Shown here: positions 58,098-64,000 of the stretch, piece by piece
Layout of the letters: each line of letters starts with the position of its first letter
Numbering within the stretch: the stretch's first letter is position 1
Source of the DNA: Actinoallomurus liliacearum
Lineage (GTDB): Bacteria; Actinomycetota; Actinomycetes; Streptosporangiales; Streptosporangiaceae
Direction: 5' to 3'
Assembly (NCBI RefSeq): GCF_039542035.1
Contig: NZ_BAABHJ010000020.1
Span: forward strand, 62,001 to 126,000
DNA: 64,000 nucleotides
The notes under the pieces: generated by a model
Seen by the model: only the letters and a program-made list of their open reading frames with translations
Told to the model about the DNA's origin: nothing
The model's database searches: none
Program-made: the position numbers and the translations under genes

Positions 58098-58892
58098 TCA
58101 GTGGTCGGCGTACAGACCGGCGCTGATGTAGAACGCCGCGAGCAGTGCGAAGACGTACGCTTGCACCGCCTGCACGAACAGCTCGAAGGCCGTCATGAAG
58201 ATCGTCAGGATGACGCCGAGAATGCCGACCGGGGCGCCCAGCGGGGTCAGCTTCTCGAAGAGGAAGTGGAAGCCTACCGTCGCGAACAGCGCGACCAGGA
58301 GATGGCCGGCGAACATGTTCGCGAAGAGCCGGACCGCGTGGGTGAACGGCCGCAGCAGGAAGGTCGAGGCGAACTCGATCGGGATGACCAGGATGTAGAG
58401 CGGCCACGGCAGGTCCGGCGGCATCGTCGCGTTCTTGAGCAGGCCGAAGAAGCCCTGGTGCTTGACGCCGACGACCCAGAAGGTCCCGTAGACCAGCAGG
58501 GCGAGGACCATGGGGAACGCGATTCGCGAGTTCACCGGGAACTGCGCGATCGGGATCACCGACATGAGGTTGCCGAGCCAGACGAAGAAGAACAGCGGCA
58601 CCAGCAGCCGCATCCACTTCTCGGCGTCCTTGCCCAGGAACGGCCGGGCGATCTCGTCCCGGACGAACATGTAGAGGACCTCGCCGACGTTCTGCGCGCC
58701 GCGGGGCACCAGCTTGGGTTTGGCGAACGCGGCCCAGAAGAACGCGACGATGATGATCGCCACGATCAGGCACAGGACGATCGGCTTCGCCACGGCGAAC
58801 GGGCCGATGTGGAAGAGCGGCTTCCACTGGAAGAGGCCGAGGCCCGGGGCCTCGTCTTGGAAGTCCTTGGCGAGGAGGTGCGGCGCACTCAC
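58098..58892 (-). CDS. atpB: F1Fo ATP synthase a subunit
   Basis: A 264-residue membrane subunit from GTG behind AAAGGA, with about six helices. The essential stator arginine is R188 in HAVRLFANMFAGHLL. It forms the two proton half-channels against the c-ring. Confidence 0.96.
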   Translation of the reverse strand: MSAPHLLAKDFQDEAPGLGLFQWKPLFHIGPFAVAKPIVLCLIVAIIIVAFFWAAFAKPKLVPRGAQNVGEVLYMFVRDEIARPFLGKDAEKWMRLLVPLFFFVWLGNLMSVIPIAQFPVNSRIAFPMVLALLVYGTFWVVGVKHQGFFGLLKNATMPPDLPWPLYILVIPIEFASTFLLRPFTHAVRLFANMFAGHLLVALFATVGFHFLFEKLTPLGAPVGILGVILTIFMTAFELFVQAVQAYVFALLAAFYISAGLYADH

Positions 58893-58974
58893 CCGGCGAT
58901 CCTTTCGCAGTCGTAGCTCATCAAGGCGGCAACCTTGCTGTCGTCTCGGTGGGCTACGGCTCCGCAGGCCCTAC

Positions 58975-59193
58975 TCAGCGGCCGTAGCGGGCGTAGACCA
59001 GGTAGCTCGCGAAGACGAGGCCGAATACCAGCCCGATGGGAAGCAGGGCCGGGACGTGGAGCCAGCGTGCGAGCAGCCATCCCGCTCCGCCGTAGACCAG
59101 CATGCCGCCCAGCAGGGTTGCGGGCGCCGCTGACATGTCGTTGGCGAACTTGCGGTTGTCTGCATCGCTGGGCTGACGCCCATCCCCGGTCAT
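58975..59193 (-). CDS. AtpZ/AtpI-like small membrane protein
   Basis: A 72-residue protein with two membrane helices (ATLLGGMLVYGGAGWLLA and ALLPIGLVFGLVFASYLVY) joined by RWLHVP. It belongs to the AtpZ group of putative assembly or cation-handling accessory proteins of ATP synthase. It is the second gene of the operon, before atpB. Confidence 0.82.
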   Translation of the reverse strand: MTGDGRQPSDADNRKFANDMSAAPATLLGGMLVYGGAGWLLARWLHVPALLPIGLVFGLVFASYLVYARYGR

Positions 59194-59253
59194 CGCGTCT
59201 CGGACGATAGCAGGCCACCTCCCGCGTAGTCATATTGGAGTAGTCCATTGTCA

Positions 59254-59682
59254 TCATGCGCCCGACTTGCCCTGGCTCTGCGACCGGGGGGCGGGTTCGA
59301 CATACGGGGCCTTCACCTTGAGGGTCGCGTTCGTCTCGGCCGCGAGCCAGACGACCGTGAGGGCGATCACCGTCCAGCCGAAGGCACGCGCGTTCCACAG
59401 GGTCACGTCTTTCAACGCGATGACCAGGCCCAGCACCACGATGAATTTCACGAGGAAGCTGAACAGGCCGGCCATCAGGACCATCTGTTCGGAAATTTTC
59501 GTGACATAGCTGACGACGACCACGCCGAGGGTGAAGAATGCAAGCACCACGACGGTCCCGAGCGCGGAGCCCAGGGCTCCCTTACCGCCGGCCAAGAGCA
59601 GGCCGGCGATGATCGCTACCAGGCCGACTAGGCCGGTCGGGATCGCGGCGCCACGGAGGATCCGGGCGTCGTTGGAGTGCAT
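59254..59682 (-). CDS. ATP synthase protein I-like membrane protein
   Basis: A 142-residue protein with four membrane helices, including LGTVVVLAFFTLGVVVVSYV and the C-terminal WTVIALTVVWLAAETN. Position and pattern fit the actinobacterial AtpI-like protein, thought to help c-ring assembly. GGAGCACTC precedes the ATG. It is the first gene of the atp operon. Confidence 0.8.
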   Translation of the reverse strand: MHSNDARILRGAAIPTGLVGLVAIIAGLLLAGGKGALGSALGTVVVLAFFTLGVVVVSYVTKISEQMVLMAGLFSFLVKFIVVLGLVIALKDVTLWNARAFGWTVIALTVVWLAAETNATLKVKAPYVEPAPRSQSQGKSGA

Positions 59683-59789
59683 GAGTGCTCCGAGTGTTCA
59701 CGGTGGGTGTTCGGTTGCCCGCTCGTGAAAGGTATCACAAGCTTCTCACTGCTCGGAATGACCTACCAAGTAATGGTAAAGTCCGCAGC

Positions 59790-60938
59790 TCACGCGGCCT
59801 GCCGAGGACGCTTGTCCGAGGGAGTTTCCTCGCCCGTCCGGTGTCGCCGTCCGTGCGGGCGTAGCTGCGGGAACGCCATCACCACGAGTGCGGCGATCGC
59901 GACGACGGTCGCGGCGGCCAGCACGAGCAGCGGCGACTTGGCGGCGGACAGCGCGACCACCCCGAAGGAGAAGAGCGCCGTCCAGAGGTACATCACCAGC
60001 GCGGCGCCCCGGTGCGAGTGACCGAGGTTCAGCAGCCGGTGGTGCATGTGCTTCTTGTCCGGCGCGAACGGCGACCGCCCGCCGTACGTCCGGCGGACCA
60101 CCGCCATCAGCATGTCGGCGTAGGGGACGACGAGGATCGCCACCGGCAGCAGCGGCAGCAGCGTCGGGAACCGGTTGATCGACCCCTTCAGGGCCACCGG
60201 GTCGAACCCCGACACGGTGATCATGGATGTGGCCAGCATCAACCCGATCAACATGGACCCGGTGTCGCCCATGAAGATCCGCGCCGGGCTGAAGTTGTGC
60301 GGGAGGAACCCGACGCACATCCCGGCCAGCACCGCCGCGATCAGCGCCGGGGCGCTCTGGTGATCGAGGTGCGCGACGACGGTGACCAGATAGGCGTACA
60401 CGAAGAAGGCGAGCGCCGAGACGCCCACGATGCCCGCGGCCAGCCCGTCGAGCCCGTCGATGAAGTTCACCGCGTTGATCGTCGCGACCACGACGAGGAT
60501 CGTGACCGGCACGCCGTACGACGGCGGCAGCGCGAGGGTCGCGCCGGGCAGCGGGATCCACAGCAGCTGGACGCCGTTCATGATGAGCAGCCCGGCCGCC
60601 GCGACCTGGCCGGCCATCTTGGTCAGCGCGTCGATCTCCCAGCGGTCGTCGGCGATGCCCACCACGACCAGCAGCCCACCGGCCGACAACAGGCCGACCC
60701 ACGTGGGGCTCTCGGTGAAGACGTCGCGCATGTGCGGCAACCGTGAGGCCATCAGGAGCGCGGCGCACATCCCGAAGAACATCGCCAGGCCGCCGATCCG
60801 CGGCGTGGGGATGGCGTGCACGTCCCGGTCGCGCACCGGCGTCATCGCCTTGAAGGCGATCGCGAACTTCCGCACCAGGGGAACGAGAAGGTAGGTGACG
60901 ATCGCCGCCGTCAGGAACGTGAGGATGTACTCCCGCAC
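59790..60938 (-). CDS. Undecaprenyl-phosphate GlcNAc-1-phosphate transferase-like (WecA/MraY family)
   Basis: A 382-residue membrane transferase with eleven hydrophobic segments. The catalytic regions of the family are clear: RIGGLAMFFG, VNFIDGLDGLAAG, FMGDTGSM and HMHHRLLNLGHSHR. It starts a polyisoprenyl-linked glycan, probably the galactan linker or teichoic-type polymer. GGAGGCGGGC precedes the GTG. It lies 107 bp before the ATP synthase protein I gene, as in many actinobacteria. Confidence 0.92.
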   Translation of the reverse strand: MREYILTFLTAAIVTYLLVPLVRKFAIAFKAMTPVRDRDVHAIPTPRIGGLAMFFGMCAALLMASRLPHMRDVFTESPTWVGLLSAGGLLVVVGIADDRWEIDALTKMAGQVAAAGLLIMNGVQLLWIPLPGATLALPPSYGVPVTILVVVATINAVNFIDGLDGLAAGIVGVSALAFFVYAYLVTVVAHLDHQSAPALIAAVLAGMCVGFLPHNFSPARIFMGDTGSMLIGLMLATSMITVSGFDPVALKGSINRFPTLLPLLPVAILVVPYADMLMAVVRRTYGGRSPFAPDKKHMHHRLLNLGHSHRGAALVMYLWTALFSFGVVALSAAKSPLLVLAAATVVAIAALVVMAFPQLRPHGRRHRTGEETPSDKRPRQAA

Positions 60939-61456
60939 CGCCCGCCTCCCTCCACCGTCCACCGAGCCCGCCGTGCGGGACCCAACTCTATTCCCGATGA
61001 CCAAGCGGCGATGGTCACTCGCACCGTCCCGGCGAGGCACGTCGGCCCGGCCCGGGCAGGTTCCATGGCAGGACCGCGTGATCCATCCCTGAGTGTGCCG
61101 ATGATCACACACCGGCCCGAGCCGCCCCGATAGGTTCGTCTCCGCTCCGCTAAGATCATCGCCCCACCGCGGCGACGTCTCCCGCTGAGGTCAGACGCCC
61201 GAGACCCCGCGAAGGTTCGGCTCCCGGCGATTCACCGACGGCCGGAAAGCACGAAAGAAGGACCCTAGACCCCGCCCCCGACATTCCTCTCCACCGGCGT
61301 CAGGCCATGCGTCACGCATGCCCGTTAGATGTCGGCGGTCTCCCATCGGTTCCGTCCTTTCGCGGCCACCAAAATCACCCGAAAAACCGGCACATCGTAT
61401 TCTTCGGAAGTGCTACGGTCCTTCCCGTTCATCCAATCTCCGAACACGGAGGATCA
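60939..61456. other. 518-bp gene-free interval with promoter
   Basis: No convincing gene was found between wecA and the secreted-protein gene. GCTAAGATCATCGC at 61149-61162 is identical to a 14-bp sequence 46 bp upstream of the paralogous gene and contains TAAGAT as a probable -10 box. If it is a promoter here, the first gene has a leader of about 290 nt. Confidence 0.5.
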
Positions 61457-61978
61457 ATGCGTCGCATCGCGACTCTTGTCGCCACGGGGGCCGTCGCAGC
61501 CGCTGCCGCCATCGCCCTCGCCGCCGGACCGGCGAGCGCCGACACCAAGAGCATGGAGACCGTCCCCCTCGGGAGCCTGCAGTCCGCCCCGGCCGGCGGC
61601 GTCCACGCGACGGCCACCTACCACTACTGGCAGATCGGTGGCACGAAGCGCAGCGGCTACACCCGCTGGAGCGCGCCGTACGACATCGCCGGTGTCTACA
61701 CCTACGGGAAGTACTGGAACTACAAGTCGAAGCTGGCGCTGTCCGTCTACGGCAAGGACACCAAGGCCGACGGCCTGGCGGCCGGCTTCGAGATCAAGAT
61801 CCCGGGCGAGAAGTACCCGCTCGTCATCACCCCGAAGACGGGGAAGAAGACCTTCTCCGACAGCGGCTACGTCAACGCGAAGTACGCGTACATCCGCGAG
61901 GTGCTGGGCCACCGCAACACGAAGACCAAGACCTTCACGGTCACGAAGGCCGGCAAGTACAAGAAGATCTCCATCTGA
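61457..61978 (+). CDS. Small secreted protein, paralogue A
   Basis: A 173-residue protein. Signal peptide MRRIATLVATGAVAAAAAIA with likely cleavage after ASA. The mature part is Lys/Tyr/Gly-rich with LSVYGKDTKADGLAAGFEIK, which aligns with the next gene's DTKKDGYSAALRF. No cysteine and no catalytic motif. CGGAGGATCA precedes the ATG, nearly identical to the next gene. Function unknown; a beta-rich extracellular domain is likely. Confidence 0.7.
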   Translation: MRRIATLVATGAVAAAAAIALAAGPASADTKSMETVPLGSLQSAPAGGVHATATYHYWQIGGTKRSGYTRWSAPYDIAGVYTYGKYWNYKSKLALSVYGKDTKADGLAAGFEIKIPGEKYPLVITPKTGKKTFSDSGYVNAKYAYIREVLGHRNTKTKTFTVTKAGKYKKISI

Positions 61979-62007
61979 GTCGATAATCGGTTCACTCTGA
62001 GCTGACG

Positions 62008-62041
62008 GAGAAGGGCCCTGCGGCGCGGCAGGGCCCTTCTC
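62008..62041 (+). terminator. Rho-independent terminator, 14-bp stem
   Basis: GAGAAGGGCCCTGC (62008-62021) pairs exactly with 62028-62041 around GGCGCG, followed by TTTAT. It terminates the first secreted-protein gene. Confidence 0.88.
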
Positions 62042-62067
62042 TTTATGTGGAGCAAACCGGCCGAACT

Positions 62068-62081
62068 GCTAAGATCATCGC
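62068..62081 (+). promoter_or_regulatory. Shared promoter element of the secreted-protein pair
   Basis: GCTAAGATCATCGC is an exact copy of 61149-61162. TAAGAT is a plausible -10 box, giving a leader of about 30-35 nt for the second secreted-protein gene. Confidence 0.55.
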
Positions 62082-62112
62082 TCGTACCGCCCAATCGATC
62101 TTGGAGAGATCA

Positions 62113-62523
62113 ATGCGGCGAATCGCGACGGCCACTCTCGCAGCCGGCGTCATCATCACGACCTTCGCCCTGACCACGACGCCCGCGGACGCGGCGGTCG
62201 GCTTCTGGCGGACCGTCGGCCTGTCCGGTGTCGACGCCTTCGGTTTCTACAACACCGAGGCGTCGAAGGTGACGCTGACCTTCGACCTCAAGGACACGAA
62301 GAAGGACGGCTACAGCGCCGCGCTCCGCTTCACCTTCACCGGCGCGAAGAAGCAGAAGGACGACGTACGGGTCGTCGCGCTCACGGGCGACCAGGTCCAG
62401 GACAAGTGGCAGACCGTCACATCGACCCGGATCAAGCACATGTACGTCCAGGAGTGCCGCGGCACCTGGAGCAAGGGCAAGTTCACGACCAAGAAGTGCG
62501 GCGCCTGGCGCCAGCACTACTGA
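62113..62523 (+). CDS. Small secreted protein, paralogue B
   Basis: A 136-residue protein: signal MRRIATATLAAGVIITTFAL with likely cleavage after ADA, then a basic mature domain with KVTLTFDLKDTKKDGYSA, aligning with paralogue A. It ends with ECRGTWSKGKFTTKKCGAW, two cysteines that probably pair. Start region and promoter copy those of the preceding gene, so the pair arose by duplication. Function unknown. Confidence 0.7.
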   Translation: MRRIATATLAAGVIITTFALTTTPADAAVGFWRTVGLSGVDAFGFYNTEASKVTLTFDLKDTKKDGYSAALRFTFTGAKKQKDDVRVVALTGDQVQDKWQTVTSTRIKHMYVQECRGTWSKGKFTTKKCGAWRQHY

Positions 62524-62574
62524 CCCTTCCCAGCACCCGGTCTCTCGTGCTCGAGCCGGACAGGATCACTCCGG

Positions 62575-62618
62575 GCGCCGAGGATTTTTGTCGCTATCAC
62601 GACACAAATCCTCGGCGC
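62575..62618. terminator. Long bidirectional hairpin
   Basis: Arms 62575-62593 and 62600-62618 pair over 18 of 19 positions with one mismatch and a 6-nt loop, between the convergent secreted-protein and threonylcarbamoyl-AMP synthase genes. Confidence 0.8.
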
Positions 62619-62641
62619 GGAGACCTCGACGAGATCGGGCG

Positions 62642-63451
62642 TCAGCGGTCGGTGGGCGCGTCCTTGTCGGCGTTCGTGCGGTCTGCGGGGGCAGGGGTCT
62701 TCGCATCCGCCTCGGGCAGCGGCGAACGGGTGTTCTGCGGGTCCTCAGCGGGCTTCGCGGCATCCTTGGGGGCGTCGTCGGCCGGCGGCTCCGGGGCGGG
62801 GTCGTCCTCGTCGCTGAGGAGGACGCCGCAGACCTCGCGGAGGCGCTCCTCGGAGATGGCGCCCGCCCGCAGCAGGCGCGGGACCGCGCCCGTCAGGTCG
62901 ACGATCGACGAGGGCATCTCGTCGCCGCTCGGGCCGTCGTCCAGGTAGACCGAGACGGAGTCGCCGAGCTGGGTCTCGGCCTCCTCGGCCGTGCGCGACG
63001 GGGCGGCGCCGGACCGGTTGGCGCTGCTGACCGCCATCGGGCCGGTCTCCTTCAGCAGCTCCAAGGTGAGCTGGTGCAGCGGCATCCGGACCGCGACGGT
63101 GCCCTTGGTGTCACCGAGGTCCCAGGCGAGGGTGGTGTTGGCGCGGCACACGATCGTCAGCGCGCCGGGCCAGAACTCGTCGATCAGGTCCTGGCCGTAC
63201 GTGCCGAGGTCGTCGACCAGCGCCTGCGCGGCACGCACCGAGCCGACCAGTACGGGGGACGGCATGTCGCGGCCGCGGCCCTTCGCGTCGAGCAGCGCGG
63301 TCACCGCGCTGGGTGTGAACGCGTCGGCGCCGATCCCGTACACCGTGTCGGTGGGCAGGACCACCAGCTCACCACGGCGGACGGCCGAGACGGCGTCCGC
63401 GATCCCCTTCGTCCGCTCCAGCGGCTCCGAGCAGTCGTATCGTCGGCTCAC
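62642..63451 (-). CDS. tsaC: L-threonylcarbamoyladenylate synthase (Sua5/YrdC family)
   Basis: A 269-residue protein. Residues 1-205 form the YrdC domain: PTDTVYG (33-39), KGRGRDMPSPVLV with the KxR-type site, FWPGALT, and SSANRSG. It makes threonylcarbamoyl-AMP for the t6A37 modification of tRNAs. The last 55 residues are an acidic Pro/Ala tail, not the Sua5 domain, and are likely disordered. The GTG at 63451 is typical (VSRRYDCSE); an ATG at 63460 is possible. It follows prmC, as usual in actinobacteria. Confidence 0.92.
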   Translation of the reverse strand: MSRRYDCSEPLERTKGIADAVSAVRRGELVVLPTDTVYGIGADAFTPSAVTALLDAKGRGRDMPSPVLVGSVRAAQALVDDLGTYGQDLIDEFWPGALTIVCRANTTLAWDLGDTKGTVAVRMPLHQLTLELLKETGPMAVSSANRSGAAPSRTAEEAETQLGDSVSVYLDDGPSGDEMPSSIVDLTGAVPRLLRAGAISEERLREVCGVLLSDEDDPAPEPPADDAPKDAAKPAEDPQNTRSPLPEADAKTPAPADRTNADKDAPTDR

Positions 63452-63510
63452 GCCCGCCATTCTCCCACCGCCGCGCACCCGCCCGGACAGGGATCGGGCC
63501 ATGGGAAGGA

Positions 63511-64000
63511 TCAGTCGGTGCCGAGGCGGGCGGTGACGAAGCGGTCGCGGCCGGTGAGGTCCTTGTGGTTGCGGACGTCGCGCCAGCCGAGCTCCTCGGC
63601 GAAGATCCAGTAGACCGGGTGGCCCTGGAGGTCGCTGTGCTCGACGGCGACCCAGCCGCCCGGGCGCAGCAGGCGCCGGGCCGTATGCTCGACGACGCGG
63701 ACGGCGTCGAGGCCGTCGTCTCCCCCGCCCCACAGCGCCGCCGCCGGGTCGAAGTCGCGGACGTCCTCCGGGACGTACTCCCACTCCGACATCGGGATGT
63801 ACGGCGGGTTGCTCACGACCAGGTCGACGCCGTGGTCGAACTCGTGCAGCGCGTCGGCGAAGTCGCCGAGGTGCAGCCGGACGCGGCCGCGCTCGTCGAG
63901 GTCCTCGACGTTGCGGGTGGCGTGGACGTACGCCTTCGGGTCCTTCTCCACGCCGTGCACCCGTGCGCGCGGGACCTCCTGGGCGATCGACAGCGCGATC
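63511..64000 (-). CDS. prmC: Peptide chain release factor N5-glutamine methyltransferase (5' end outside window)
   Basis: The visible C-terminal 162 residues contain the substrate-glutamine motif SNPPYIP and EHSDLQGHPVYWIF, followed by the RDRFVTARLG ending of PrmC/HemK. The frame stays open to the window edge (IALSIAQEVPRARVHG before the first internal GTG), so the N-terminus is simply cut off. The enzyme methylates the GGQ glutamine of release factors. The threonylcarbamoyl-AMP synthase gene follows by 59 bp. Confidence 0.93.
   Translation of the reverse strand, partial: IALSIAQEVPRARVHGVEKDPKAYVHATRNVEDLDERGRVRLHLGDFADALHEFDHGVDLVVSNPPYIPMSEWEYVPEDVRDFDPAAALWGGGDDGLDAVRVVEHTARRLLRPGGWVAVEHSDLQGHPVYWIFAEELGWRDVRNHKDLTGRDRFVTARLGTD

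Noticed and set aside
1..64000. Search for tRNA, rRNA, CRISPR, transposase or phage genes
   Set aside because: No cloverleaf-like sequence with the conserved T-loop, no regular spaced repeats, and no integrase or transposase motif was seen by eye; a computational scan would be needed to exclude short ones.

Overview
The window is GC-rich actinomycete chromosome. Nearly every gene shows strong third-position G/C bias, GTG starts and short overlaps are common, and several family markers are actinobacterial: the mismatch endonuclease NucS, a FilP/Scy-like DivIVA coiled-coil protein, WhiJ-type XRE/DUF397 regulators, DUF2550 behind atpC, and the prmC-threonylcarbamoyl-AMP synthase-wecA-atp order. 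A filamentous actinomycete (Streptosporangiales or Streptomycetales) is most likely; the sequence alone does not fix the genus. No tRNA, rRNA, CRISPR array or intact transposase was seen.

Region 1-12.5 kb carries coenzyme-A/B12 metabolism with a set of membrane proteins between. It holds a cytidylate-kinase-like gene (cut by the window edge), a thioredoxin-TPR protein, an acyl-CoA mutase large subunit whose two diagnostic residues (F90/Q208) indicate isobutyryl-CoA mutase, and a MarR regulator, with strong palindromes in front of both mutase and regulator. After a leader-RNA-preceded degenerate ABC ATPase/membrane protein pair come DUF2127, DUF4230 and DUF2156 proteins and an orphan VapB-like antitoxin. 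Then follow a thiolase-meaB operon and a divergent methylmalonyl-CoA epimerase. A PduO-type cobalamin adenosyltransferase at 50.8 kb could supply the B12 cofactor for the mutase.

Region 12.7-22 kb holds the DivIVA-like coiled-coil protein, an AI-2E transporter, two alpha/beta hydrolases, a double-domain 3-hydroxyacyl-CoA dehydrogenase, a trypsin-like remnant, an AAA ATPase, and a WhiJ-type module (anti-sigma-like ATPase, XRE/DUF5753 regulator, and a tiny gene encoding two tandem DUF397 units). Region 22-25.3 kb is the most unsettled part: three copies of a hairpin-forming intergenic repeat surround an MFS exporter, a frameshifted and truncated FMN-reductase remnant, and an ECF41-type sigma factor.

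Region 25.3-49 kb is accessory: a MerR/monooxygenase pair with a textbook long-spacer promoter, a methyltransferase, a secreted intradiol dioxygenase, a YciI/ECF42 sigma pair, and a five-gene nitrogen-compound cluster (ABC transporter, nitrilase-family amidase, cytosolic binding-protein homologue) divergent from a MocR regulator. It continues with NucS, an SDR, a DUF2236 oxygenase with a TetR regulator, a small site-2 protease, a tightly overlapping ABC exporter-two-component operon, an aldehyde dehydrogenase, mannonate dehydratase and a GMC oxidoreductase.

Region 49-64 kb is core: a secreted M28 aminopeptidase, the cobalamin adenosyltransferase, DUF2550, the complete F1Fo ATP synthase operon (minus strand, atpI-like to atpC), a WecA-like transferase, threonylcarbamoyl-AMP synthase and prmC (cut by the window edge). 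Two paralogous secreted-protein genes with a shared promoter sequence interrupt this otherwise conserved block at 61.1-62.5 kb.
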